This document shows positions 16,735-24,636 of a stretch of 64,000 nucleotides of DNA, piece after piece (positions within the stretch are counted from its first letter, which is position 1; each line of letters opens with the position of its first letter). The notes beneath the pieces were generated by a model. It saw nothing but the letters and a program-made list of their open reading frames with translations. It ran no database searches and had not been told where the DNA came from. Source of the DNA: Micromonospora trifolii (GTDB lineage: Bacteria; Actinomycetota; Actinomycetes; Mycobacteriales; Micromonosporaceae); NCBI RefSeq assembly GCF_022229005.1, contig NZ_JAKKFD010000038.1, forward strand, positions 36,244 through 100,243, read 5' to 3'. Both the position numbers and the translations under genes were made by a program.

Positions 16735-17427
16735 ATGAACCGCACGGATCGCCTCTACGCGCTGGTCGAAGAGCTGCGGGCGGTGTCACCACGGCCGCGC
16801 AGCGCCCGCTGGCTGGCCGCGCGCTTCGAGGTGAGCAGCCGGACCATCGAACGGGACCTCGGCGCGTTGCAGGAGGCCGGGGTGCCGATCTGGGCCGAGC
16901 CCGGGCGCACCGGCGGCTACGTCCTGGACCGCGCCCGCACCCTGCCGCCGGTCAACCTGACGCCCGCCGAGGCGGTGGCGATGGCCGTGGCGCTGCACCG
17001 GCTCGCCGGTTCGCCGTTCGCCGGGCCGGCCGCCACCGCGCTGCGCAAGCTGGTGGCGGTGCTGCCGGCCGCCGACGCCGCCGAGGCGCACCGCCTCGCC
17101 GGTCGGGTGCACCTGATCGGCGACGGGCCGGCCACACCCGTCCCGGCCACCGTCGCCGACGCGGTCGCCGCGCGGCGCGTGCTGCGCATCCGGTACGCCG
17201 ACCGCGCCGGCGCCGACTCGACCCGTGACGTCGAACCGCTCGGCTACCTCGGCAACGCCCGCCACTGGTACCTGGTCGCCTGGTGCCGTCTGCGCGACGA
17301 GCTGCGTTGCTTCCGCACCGACCGGATCCGGAGCGTCTGGGCGCTGCCCGACGTGGTGGCCCGGGAGCTACGCCTGACGGACCTCGACATCCCGCACGAG
17401 CGGGTCCGCCCGCTGAGCCTGGTCTGA
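16735..17427 (+). CDS. HTH-WYL (YafY/DeoR-like) transcriptional regulator
   Basis: A 230-residue regulator. Residues 1-60 carry an HTH_11-type winged helix (RSARWLAARFEVSSRTIERDLGALQEAGVPI, then GGYVLD). Residues about 140-215 form a WYL domain (VLRIRYADRAG, EPLGYLGNARHWYLVAWC, FRTDRI). WYL domains bind nucleic-acid or nucleotide ligands and tune DNA binding. Short YafY-type regulators often sit beside the gene they control, here the VOC gene 149 bp downstream. The ATG at 16735 has TAGCGT (16722-16727) 7 nt upstream and no ribosome site, so it is probably leaderless. Confidence 0.87.
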   Translation: MNRTDRLYALVEELRAVSPRPRSARWLAARFEVSSRTIERDLGALQEAGVPIWAEPGRTGGYVLDRARTLPPVNLTPAEAVAMAVALHRLAGSPFAGPAATALRKLVAVLPAADAAEAHRLAGRVHLIGDGPATPVPATVADAVAARRVLRIRYADRAGADSTRDVEPLGYLGNARHWYLVAWCRLRDELRCFRTDRIRSVWALPDVVARELRLTDLDIPHERVRPLSLV

Positions 17428-17576
17428 GACCCGTCCGCGGCGCGGCCGGCCCGGGTGTCGTCGTGGAAAACCCCGCCGGGTGATCCGGAAACACCGACAG
17501 GACGCTGTCGCCAACGGCCCCGAAACTGCTTCAGACGACGGCCGAACGGCCGGCACGGAAATTCTGGAGGCAGTAG

Positions 17577-17960
17577 ATGTCCAGGTCCACGACGCCCATC
17601 ACCTGGTTCGAGATCGGTACCGACCGGCCCGAGGACGCGGAGCGGTTCTACGGAGAGCTGTTCGGCTGGACCTTCGAGGAGCAGGGCTCGACCGACGGCG
17701 GGTCCTACCGCGTGACCGGGGCCGGTGGCGACACCGGCATCGGCGGAGCGATCCGGGCGACCGACGGGACGTCGCCGAACTACGCGGTGTTCTACGCCGA
17801 AGTCGCCGACGTGGCAGAGACCTGCCGGCAGGCCGAAGCGGCCGGCGGCCGGGTGCTGGTGCCAGCGCGTACGGCACCGAGCGGTCTCACGCTCGCCCAC
17901 CTACTCGACCCGGCCGGCAATTACCTGGGCGTGTTCACACCCCCGCCCCCGCAGCCCTGA
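17577..17960 (+). CDS. VOC-family (glyoxalase-fold) protein
   Basis: A 127-residue vicinal-oxygen-chelate protein with paired beta-alpha-beta-beta-beta modules: ITWFEIGTDRPEDAERFYGELFGW at the start and LAHLLDPAGNYLGVFTPP at the end. It resembles the small Glo_EDI_BRP-like proteins that bind or detoxify small molecules, sometimes without metal; the substrate is unknown. A good ribosome site (GGAGGCAG) precedes the ATG. It follows the WYL regulator, which is its most likely controller. It converges on the secreted-protein gene across a long palindromic region. Confidence 0.85.
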   Translation: MSRSTTPITWFEIGTDRPEDAERFYGELFGWTFEEQGSTDGGSYRVTGAGGDTGIGGAIRATDGTSPNYAVFYAEVADVAETCRQAEAAGGRVLVPARTAPSGLTLAHLLDPAGNYLGVFTPPPPQP

Positions 17961-17974
17961 CCCTCTCCAGCGCC

Positions 17975-18007
17975 GTCGGTCCGGGCAGGAGTTCTGCCCG
18001 GACCGAC
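17975..18007. terminator. Strong hairpin after VOC gene
   Basis: A perfect 14-bp stem (17975-17988 with 17994-18007, core GGTCCGGGCAG) and a 5-nt loop lie 14 bp after the VOC stop codon. There is no U-tract. It is probably the VOC terminator and could also act on the convergent gene. Confidence 0.75.
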
Positions 18008-18022
18008 ACGCCAACGGGCCGA

Positions 18023-18099
18023 TGATCGACTCGGTTTTCATGATGTCGGGGTGTCCGAGTGCGTCGGATACCGCGACTTCACGCAATCCGAGTGGATCA
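18023..18099. repeat. Long imperfect palindromic element, family shared with 47449-47529
   Basis: Outer arms TGATCGACTCGG (18023-18034) and CCGAGTGGATCA (18088-18099) pair with one mismatch. Inside are GATGTCGGGGTGTCC and a partial counterpart. The reverse complement of the element at 47449-47529 has the same order of blocks (TGATCGACTCGG, TTGATGTCGGGGCATCC, GGATGCCCCGAC, GAGTGGATCA), so the two are dispersed copies. Confidence 0.75.
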
Positions 18100-18168
18100 A
18101 GCCGCGACCGTGGCACCGGCCGGGTCGGCCCCGGTCGGCCAGTGCCTGCCGGGGCCGGACCCGTCGGA

Positions 18169-18639
18169 CTACTTGCCGGGCGTACCTGCGCCGTGGTGGC
18201 CGCCCGGGCCACGGTGGCCGCCGGGGCCGGGGAAGACGCCGGCCTCGACGGCCTTGGTGATGGCGTCGGCCTGCTCCTGGGTGAGTTTGCCGTCCTTGAC
18301 CGCCTGGTCCAGGCGCTGCTTGAGCGCGGCCTGCCGATCCTCGGCGGACGGCCGCTGCGGTCGGTCGGCCGGTCGGTGCTGCTCGCGGACCTTCTCCAGT
18401 GCGGCGGTCACCTTGTCGGTGGGCACGCCCAACTCCTTGGCGAGCGCCTCGGCGAACTCGCCCTGCCGGTCGGCCTTCGCGCCCGGAGCCGTGCCCGGAG
18501 CCGGGGCGGTGCTGGCGCTCGGTGTCGGCGTGGGCGTGTCGGCGGCGAACGCGATCGTCGGGGCCGCGATCCCGACGCCGAGGACGCCGGCGGTGGCCAG
18601 GCCGGCCAGCAGGTGCTTCCTACGGATGGTGCGGGACAT
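18169..18639 (-). CDS. Secreted hypothetical protein
   Basis: A 156-residue protein with a clear signal peptide: RTIRRKHLL, a hydrophobic stretch LAGLATAGVLGVGIAAPTIA and cleavage near FAADT. The mature part begins with a Thr/Pro/Ala linker (TPTPTPSASTAPAPGTAPG). A charged helical region follows (EFAEALAKELGVPTDKVTAALEKV, then QAALKQRLDQAVKDGKLTQEQADAI), and a Gly/His tail (GPGGHRGPGGHHGAG) that could bind metal. The LTQEQADAI helix resembles short repeats in DUF2680-like secreted proteins. The function is unknown. The ATG at 18639 has an excellent ribosome site (CTGGAGGACAG); an upstream in-frame ATG at 18663 does not. Confidence 0.75.
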   Translation of the reverse strand: MSRTIRRKHLLAGLATAGVLGVGIAAPTIAFAADTPTPTPSASTAPAPGTAPGAKADRQGEFAEALAKELGVPTDKVTAALEKVREQHRPADRPQRPSAEDRQAALKQRLDQAVKDGKLTQEQADAITKAVEAGVFPGPGGHRGPGGHHGAGTPGK

Positions 18640-18720
18640 GCTGTCCTCCAGAGGTTCGGTCATCCTGCGCTGTCGTCACCGACAGTGACTGGGCAGTCTG
18701 GGCGGAAGCCGTGGCGAACC

Positions 18721-18806
18721 TGTCAGCGAGCTGACAATCAAGGCCGGCGCTGGGCGAAATCGGGTTGTGTCGTCGCTGGCCGAGCGGTCAGGGTGGATGA
18801 TCCACC
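18721..18806. promoter_or_regulatory. Two short dyads in a divergent promoter region
   Basis: TGTCAGCGAGCTGACA (18721-18736, 6-bp arms) and GGTGGATGATCCACC (18792-18806, 6-bp arms) lie between the divergent secreted-protein and lyase-like genes. The second is 20 bp before the ATG of the latter. They look like operator half-sites, but no regulator can be named. Confidence 0.4.
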
Positions 18807-18825
18807 GACGGAAGGACACCGCGGA

Positions 18826-19743
18826 ATGACCGTCGAGATTCGGGAAATTCCACTCGTCGAGCCGGACGCGGGGCCGTATGGCATCACGCCCGGCCCGGAC
18901 GGCGCGCTCTGGCTGACGTTGGCCCATGCCGGCGGCATCGCCCGGCTGTCGGCCGACGGCGAGGTCCGGACCTACCCGCTGGATCCGGCCGGCGGCCGCC
19001 CGTTGATCATCACGCCCGGGCCGGACGGGGCGCTCTGGTTCACCCGCTCCGGGGACGACCGGATCGGTCGGATCACCGTCGAGGGCGAGCAGCGCGCCGT
19101 CGCCCTGCCGGCCGGCACCGGGCCGGGCGGCATCGCGGCTGGGCCTGATGGCGCGCTCTGGTACGCCGGAATGACCTCCGACACGATCGGCCGGGTGGAG
19201 ACCGACGGCACCCACAGCAGCTTCCCGCTGCCGGTGAGCGGCGGATTCGCTTCGATGATCACCGCTGGTGCGGACCAGGCTCTCTGGTTCACCCTCAACC
19301 AGGCGAACGCGATCGGCCGGATCGACCTCGACGGGCGGGTGACGCTCCATCCGCTACCCACCGCGAAGGCAGGCCCGGTCGGCATCACAGTGGGCGTCGA
19401 CGGCGTCATCTGGTTCGTGGAGATCGCCGCCGGTCAGCTCGGTCGGATCGACCCGGATGGCGAGATCGTCGAGTTCCCGCTGCCGGACCGGGCGGCCCGC
19501 CCGCACGCGATCGTGGCCGACCCGGACGGCGGCGCGTGGTTCACCGAGTGGGGTGCCAACCGGATCGGTCACCTCGACCCCACCGGGCGAATCGAGGGCC
19601 ACGCCCTGTCCACCCCCAACGCGGAACCGCACGGCATCACCCGCACGCCCACCGGGCATCTGGGCGGCCCTGGAAATCGGCGCAGTAGCCCACCTAACCC
19701 CACCACCCACCTAGGCCGACCCTCTGACCCACGACGATCATGA
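18826..19743 (+). CDS. Virginiamycin B lyase-like beta-propeller protein with 3' frameshift
   Basis: A seven-bladed propeller of the Vgb/streptogramin B lyase family, with repeated blades of the form ITPGPDGALWFT-IGRIT. The His/Glu region expected at the active site is recognisable in RPHAIVADPDGGAWFTEWGANRIG and EPHGIT. Vgb linearises streptogramin B by an elimination reaction; many actinobacterial homologs have unknown substrates. The last blade is broken: near 19650-19663 the coding signal moves to the next frame, where it reads IWAALEIGAVAHLTPPPT and stops at 19714. As read, the protein instead runs to 19743 with an unrelated tail. The ATG at 18826 follows GGAAGGACACC. Confidence 0.75.
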   Translation: MTVEIREIPLVEPDAGPYGITPGPDGALWLTLAHAGGIARLSADGEVRTYPLDPAGGRPLIITPGPDGALWFTRSGDDRIGRITVEGEQRAVALPAGTGPGGIAAGPDGALWYAGMTSDTIGRVETDGTHSSFPLPVSGGFASMITAGADQALWFTLNQANAIGRIDLDGRVTLHPLPTAKAGPVGITVGVDGVIWFVEIAAGQLGRIDPDGEIVEFPLPDRAARPHAIVADPDGGAWFTEWGANRIGHLDPTGRIEGHALSTPNAEPHGITRTPTGHLGGPGNRRSSPPNPTTHLGRPSDPRRS

Positions 19744-19790
19744 AGTTATTGCCGCGACACGCCGTGGCGAGTGACAACAACTTCATGATC
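19736..19790. terminator. Inverted repeat between convergent genes (GATCATGA family)
   Basis: Arms 19736-19751 (GATCATGAAGTTATTG) and 19775-19790 pair over 16 bp with one mismatch. The GATCATGA(A/G)GTT arm is shared with the element at 29295-29349. It lies between the lyase-like and LD-carboxypeptidase genes, both of which end here. Confidence 0.75.
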
Positions 19791-19810
19791 AACGGTGCCG
19801 GGGGCGGGGG

Positions 19811-20746
19811 TTAGTGGACTGCGGGGGTTGCGGTGAGGGTTGCGGTGTCGGTGTCCAGGGTGGCGGTTGTTCCTACCGGGACTGTGAGCTGGTCCGGGCC
19901 GTGGCCGATGGGGAGGCCGCCCAGGACCGGTACGCCCAGGTCGCCCAGGCGTTCGGTGAGCACGTCGACGATTGTGGTGTCCCAGCCGTCGCCGCAGTCG
20001 GTGAACTGCCCGACCGCCACCCCGGCCAGTCCGTCCAGCACGCCGGCGCGGCGCAGGTGGGTGAGCATCCGGTCGACCTTGTACGGGGGTTCCTGCACGT
20101 CCTCGATCAACAGCACCGCACCGGTCAGGTCGGGCAGGTCCGGGGTGCCGATCGACGCGGCGATCATGCACAGGTTGCCGCCGAGCAGGGTGCCGGTGGC
20201 GCGACCCGGGACGCGTACGCCGAAGGTCTCCTCGGTGGGGACCGCAGTGATCGACACCGGTTCGGTGGTCATCAGCGCCGCGTGCAGGGACTCGGCGGAG
20301 CGCAGCGGCGTCCGCTCGTCGCGCCAGGCCGCCCCCGGGCCGTGCACCCCGGCCAGGCGGGCGCCGCGCCACAGTGCGAACTGCAACGCGGTGATGTCCG
20401 AGAAGCCAGCCACCACCTTCGGGTCACGGCGGACGGCGGCCATGTCGATGGCGTCAACGATCCGTTGGGCGCCGTAGCCGCCCCGGGTGCAGATCACCCC
20501 GCGCACCTCACTGTCGGCGAAGGCGGCGTTCAGGTCGGCGGCGCGCAGGTCGTCGGTGCCGGCGAGGTAGCCGTGGCGGGCGTACGCGTTCGGCGCGAGC
20601 CTCGGGCGCAGGCCCCAGCCGGTGAGCAGTTCAATGCCCCGGGCCACCCGCTCCGGCGAGGTCGGCCCGGACGGCGACACCAGCAGCACCGTGTCACCCG
20701 GGCGCAGCACGGGCGGGCGTACGGCGGCGGTGTCCTCGCTGATCAC
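19811..20746 (-). CDS. LD-carboxypeptidase (peptidase family S66)
   Basis: A 311-residue S66 serine peptidase related to LdcA and MccF. The nucleophile Ser is in VVAGFSDITALQF, the Glu in AVLLIEDVQEPPYKVDRML and the His in LPIGHGPDQLTVPVG, so the triad is intact. The N-terminal RPGDTVLLVSPSG and GVICTRGGYGAQRIV are family blocks. LdcA cleaves the L-D bond that releases terminal D-Ala from murein tetrapeptides during recycling; MccF-type members cleave microcin-like conjugates, and the two cannot be separated here. The GTG at 20746 has TAGGCT (complement of 20755-20760) 8 nt upstream, suggesting a leaderless mRNA. It is divergent from the amidotransferase gene. Confidence 0.88.
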   Translation of the reverse strand: MISEDTAAVRPPVLRPGDTVLLVSPSGPTSPERVARGIELLTGWGLRPRLAPNAYARHGYLAGTDDLRAADLNAAFADSEVRGVICTRGGYGAQRIVDAIDMAAVRRDPKVVAGFSDITALQFALWRGARLAGVHGPGAAWRDERTPLRSAESLHAALMTTEPVSITAVPTEETFGVRVPGRATGTLLGGNLCMIAASIGTPDLPDLTGAVLLIEDVQEPPYKVDRMLTHLRRAGVLDGLAGVAVGQFTDCGDGWDTTIVDVLTERLGDLGVPVLGGLPIGHGPDQLTVPVGTTATLDTDTATLTATPAVH

Positions 20747-20848
20747 AACCGCAGAGCCTAACGACCCGGACCATGGCCAGGCCGCCACCCAGCGGGCGGA
20801 CCTGTGCCGGGGCGTGGTGCCGTGCGGCGTACCGGCTAGCCTCGACCT

Positions 20849-21616
20849 GTGGCAACCGCGCTGGTGATCGAGAACGACCCGACGGACGACGCGCGCCGGC
20901 TGGGTGAGTGGCTGACCGAGGCTGGGCTGGAGCTGTGGGTGGTGCGCCCGCACGCCGGCGACGAACTCCCCGCCGACCTGGAGGGGTACGCGGCGCTGGT
21001 GGTGCTCGGCGGCGACCAACAGGCGTACCCGTTGCCGGACGGTTCGCCCGGCGCACAGTGGTTTCCGGCGGTGGAGGGCCTGCTGCGCAAGGCGGTCCGG
21101 TACCGGGTGCCGACCCTGGCGGTCTGCCTGGGCGCGCAGCTGCTCGCCACCGCGCACGCCGGGTTGGTGGAGCGCAGCCCGTCCGGGCCGGAGATCGGCC
21201 CCGGCGTGGTCGGCCGGCGGGACGCCGCCGAGAACGACCCGTTGTTCCGGTACGTGCCGTTGATCCCGGACGTGCTCCAGTGGCACTCCGACGAGATCAC
21301 CGAGCTGCCCCGGGGCGCGACCCTGCTGGCCGCCTCCACCCGCTATCCGCATCAGGCGTTCCGCCTCGGTGACCGGGCGTGGGGGTTGCAGTTCCACATC
21401 GAGTGCGACGCCGCGATGATCGCCGACTGGGCCACCGACTCGGCCCAACTCGCCGAGCTGGGCTACGACCCGGAGCTGGTGGTCGCTGCCTGCGCCTCGG
21501 TGCTGCCCGACGTCGAGGAGGTCTGGCAGCCGTTCGCCGCCCGGTTCGCCGCGCTGGCCCTCGGCGAGCTGGACGACAGCACGGTGCGGCGCGGCCTGCC
21601 GCTGCTCGGGCACTGA
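20849..21616 (+). CDS. Class I glutamine amidotransferase-like protein
   Basis: A 255-residue GATase1 protein with the nucleophile in TLAVCLGAQLLA (about residue 92) and His/Glu in GLQFHIECDAAM (about 176). It resembles GuaA-type stand-alone amidotransferases (VIENDPTDDARRLGEWLTEAGLELWVVRP). It probably releases ammonia from glutamine or acts on gamma-glutamyl bonds; no synthetase domain is attached. The GTG at 20849 has TAGCCT (20837-20842) 6 nt upstream, so it is likely leaderless. Its stop overlaps the ATG of glnE (TGATG), implying an operon with the glutamine synthetase regulator and a link to glutamine or gamma-glutamyl metabolism. Confidence 0.87.
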   Translation: MATALVIENDPTDDARRLGEWLTEAGLELWVVRPHAGDELPADLEGYAALVVLGGDQQAYPLPDGSPGAQWFPAVEGLLRKAVRYRVPTLAVCLGAQLLATAHAGLVERSPSGPEIGPGVVGRRDAAENDPLFRYVPLIPDVLQWHSDEITELPRGATLLAASTRYPHQAFRLGDRAWGLQFHIECDAAMIADWATDSAQLAELGYDPELVVAACASVLPDVEEVWQPFAARFAALALGELDDSTVRRGLPLLGH

Positions 21617-24600
21617 TGAGCCGGCCGACCAGGGCACCGGGCCGGCTCGCCCGGTACGGCTTCGGCACCGCCGAAGGCGACGGCGGCGCGCGCGCCGCGG
21701 ACCTGCTCGGCCCCGAAGGGCTGCGGCTGTGGCAGCCGGCCGAGCAGGAGCCGGCCGACGAGGCAGCAGCGGAGCTGCTCGCCGCGCTGTCCCGCGCCGC
21801 CGACCCGGACCTGGCGCTGCGCCAACTGCACCGCATCGTGGAGGCCGAGGGCCGCGCCACCGAAGGCGGCGCCGCATCGCCGCTGCTCGCGGACGTGCAC
21901 GCCGACCCCGGGCTACGGCGACGACTGATCGCTGTGCTCGGCGCGTCGGCGGCGCTCGGCGATCACCTGGTGGCCCACCCCGAGCACTACCGGGCGCTGC
22001 GGACCGCCCCGGACGGGCTCGCCCCGATCGCCGAGGGGCGGCTGGAGCCGGCCGACGGCGGCAACGCGGTGGCGGCGCTGCGGACCGCGTACCGCCTGGC
22101 GTTGCTGCGGATCGCGGCGGCCGACCTGACCGGCGGTCGCGGCCTGGAGCAGACGATGGCCGCGCTCTCCGCACTGGCCGACGCGACGCTGTCCGCGGCG
22201 TACGAGATCGCGGTCGCGGAGCTGGCGGAGGGGACCGAGCGGCCCCGGCTCGCGGTGGTGGCGATGGGCAAGTGCGGCGGCGGCGAGCTGAACTACGTCT
22301 CCGACGTGGACGTCATCTTCGTGGCCGCCGAGGACGCCGACCTGTCCGCCGCGACACTGGTGGCGACCCGACTGATCTACATCTGCGGGCTGGTCGCCTG
22401 GCCGGTGGACGCCGCGCTTCGCCCCGAGGGCAGCCGCGGCCCGCTGGTGCGGACCCTCGCCAGCCACCTGGCCTACTACCGGCGGTGGGCGCGCACCTGG
22501 GAGTTCCAGGCGCTGCTCAAGGCCCGCCCGGCCGCCGGGGACCTGCCGCTGGCCCAGGAGTGGATCGACCAGCTCGCGCCGCTGGTCTGGCGGGCGGCCG
22601 AGCGGCCCGAGGCGGTCGAGGACGTTCGCGCCATGCGCCGCCGGATCATCGACCACATCCCGCCGAAGGAACTGGAGCGCGAGATCAAGCGCGGTCCCGG
22701 TGGGCTGCGCGACATCGAGTTCGCCGTCCAGTTGCTGCAACTCGTGCACGGTCGCGGCGACGAGACGCTGCGCCCGCCCGGCACCATCCCGGCGCTGCGC
22801 GCCCTCGTCGCCGGCGGCTACGTCGGTCGGGCCGACGGCGAGGCACTGTTGCGCGGCTACCGCTTCCTGCGCAGCGTCGAGCACCGGCTGCAACTCCAGG
22901 GTCTGCGTCGTACGCACACGGTGCCCGCCGAGCCGGGCGCGCTGCGCTGGCTCGCCGCCGCACTGGGTTTCACCGCCGCGCCGGGGCGCAGCGCCGTGGA
23001 GAGCTTCCGGGCCGAGTGGGTCACCCACGCCACCGAGGTACGCCGACTGCACGCCAAACTGCTCTACCGGCCGCTGCTGGAGTCGGTTTCCCGCGTCCCG
23101 GCCGACGGGTTGCGACTCACCCCGGAGGCGGCCCGGAACCGCCTGGAGATCCTCGGTTTCGCCGACCCGGCCGGGGCGTTGCGCCACCTCCAGGCGCTCA
23201 CCGGCGGGGTGAGCCGCACGGCGGCCATCCAACGCACCCTGCTGCCGGTGCTGCTCAGCGAGTTCGCCGACGCGCCGGAACCGGACCGGGGGCTGCTCAA
23301 CTACCGCAAGGTCTCCGACAAGCTGGGCAGCACGCCCTGGTATCTGCGGCTGCTGCGCGACGGCGGCCCGGTCGCCCGTCGGCTGGCCCGGGTGCTCGCC
23401 CTGTCCCGGTACGTCGCCGACCTGCTCGCCCGCGACCCGGAGGCGCTGCGGCTGCTGGCCGAGGAGAACGAACTGGCCCCGCGCCCGCCGGAGGTGCTGC
23501 GGGAGGGTTTCCTGGCGGCGGCGGCCCGGCACACCGACCCGGTCGAGGCCACCAGCGCGGTGCGCGCGCTGCGGCGTCGCGAGCTGGTCCGGGTGGCCTG
23601 CGCCGACGTGCTCTGCCGGGCCGGCGCGCTCGCGCCCAGCCCCACCCGGGCGGACGGCGCGAACCGTCCCGCCCGCGGGCTGTCCGACATCACCGCTGTC
23701 GGTACGGCGCTCGCCGACGTCACCGACGCCACACTGGCCGCCGCGCTGCGGGCCGCTCAGGCCAGCCAGCCGGCACCAGCGGGTCTGCGGTTCGCGGTGA
23801 TCGGCATGGGCCGGCTCGGCGGGTACGAGTCGAACTACCTCTCCGACGCCGACGTGCTCTTCGTCTACGACCCGCCGCCGGGCACCAGCGAGAGCGCCGC
23901 CAGCGCCGCCGCGCACGCCGTCGCCGAGGAACTGCGCCGACTGCTCGGCGTACCCGCCCCCGACCCGCCGCTGGGCGTCGACGCCGACCTGCGACCGGAG
24001 GGCCGCCAGGGTCCGCTGGTACGCAGCCTCGCCGCGTACGCGCAGTACTACGCCCGCTGGTCACGGGTGTGGGAGGCGCAGGCTCTGCTGCGCGCCCGGT
24101 TCGTCTGCGGCGACGCCGAGCTGGGCGCCGAGTTCGAGGCGATGATCGAGCCGGTGCGCTACCCGGCCGACGGGCTGACCCGCGAGCAGGTCGTCGAGAT
24201 TCGGCGGATCAAGGCCCGGGTGGAGACCGAACGGCTGCCCCGTGGCGCCGACCCGGCCACCCACACCAAGCTGGGTCGCGGTGGGCTCGCCGACGTGGAG
24301 TGGGCGGTGCAACTCGTCCAGCTCCGGCACGCCGGCGCGAATCCGGCGCTGCGCGGCACGCGTACCCTCGACGCCCTCGCGGCGGCCGAGCGGGCCGGCC
24401 TGATCGACACCACGGACGCCGCGGAGATGGCCGCCGGTTGGGCCCTGGCCGCGCAGGTCCGCAACGCGTTGATGCTGGTCCGCGGACGGGCCGGAGACCA
24501 ACTGCCCCGGCACGGCGTGGAGTTGGCCGGGGTGGCCCGGCTGCTCGGCCGCGACGACCCGGGGGAGTTCCTCGACGAGTACCTGCGCACCGGCCGCCGC

Positions 24601-24636
24601 TCCCGCGCCGCGGCCGAACGGGTCCTCGATGCCTGA
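21616..24636 (+). CDS. glnE: Bifunctional glutamine synthetase adenylyltransferase/deadenylylase
   Basis: A 1006-residue GlnE with the full two-nucleotidyltransferase layout. The first catalytic core is at about residues 216-235 (MGKCGGGELNYVSDVDVIFV); the second is at about 730-752 (GMGRLGGYESNYLSDADVLF). Helical regulatory segments contain KRGPGGLRDIEFAVQLLQL and its second-half twin KLGRGGLADVEWAVQLVQL. The C-terminal core adds AMP to a Tyr of GlnA1, and the N-terminal core removes it, in response to nitrogen status. The target Tyr is present in glnA (31041-32465). The start overlaps the amidotransferase stop, and the end overlaps the next gene by 8 bp. Confidence 0.96.
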   Translation: MSRPTRAPGRLARYGFGTAEGDGGARAADLLGPEGLRLWQPAEQEPADEAAAELLAALSRAADPDLALRQLHRIVEAEGRATEGGAASPLLADVHADPGLRRRLIAVLGASAALGDHLVAHPEHYRALRTAPDGLAPIAEGRLEPADGGNAVAALRTAYRLALLRIAAADLTGGRGLEQTMAALSALADATLSAAYEIAVAELAEGTERPRLAVVAMGKCGGGELNYVSDVDVIFVAAEDADLSAATLVATRLIYICGLVAWPVDAALRPEGSRGPLVRTLASHLAYYRRWARTWEFQALLKARPAAGDLPLAQEWIDQLAPLVWRAAERPEAVEDVRAMRRRIIDHIPPKELEREIKRGPGGLRDIEFAVQLLQLVHGRGDETLRPPGTIPALRALVAGGYVGRADGEALLRGYRFLRSVEHRLQLQGLRRTHTVPAEPGALRWLAAALGFTAAPGRSAVESFRAEWVTHATEVRRLHAKLLYRPLLESVSRVPADGLRLTPEAARNRLEILGFADPAGALRHLQALTGGVSRTAAIQRTLLPVLLSEFADAPEPDRGLLNYRKVSDKLGSTPWYLRLLRDGGPVARRLARVLALSRYVADLLARDPEALRLLAEENELAPRPPEVLREGFLAAAARHTDPVEATSAVRALRRRELVRVACADVLCRAGALAPSPTRADGANRPARGLSDITAVGTALADVTDATLAAALRAAQASQPAPAGLRFAVIGMGRLGGYESNYLSDADVLFVYDPPPGTSESAASAAAHAVAEELRRLLGVPAPDPPLGVDADLRPEGRQGPLVRSLAAYAQYYARWSRVWEAQALLRARFVCGDAELGAEFEAMIEPVRYPADGLTREQVVEIRRIKARVETERLPRGADPATHTKLGRGGLADVEWAVQLVQLRHAGANPALRGTRTLDALAAAERAGLIDTTDAAEMAAGWALAAQVRNALMLVRGRAGDQLPRHGVELAGVARLLGRDDPGEFLDEYLRTGRRSRAAAERVLDA

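Noticed and set aside
20472..20520. Catalytic loss in the LD-carboxypeptidase (RGGYGA in place of RGGYGS)
   Set aside because: The nucleophile Ser of S66 enzymes is in the GFSD motif, which is intact; the RGGYG loop is not the nucleophile.
19811..22174. 787-codon fusion of LD-carboxypeptidase with an upstream frame
   Set aside because: The part beyond 20746 is antisense to the amidotransferase and glnE genes and has no domain character.
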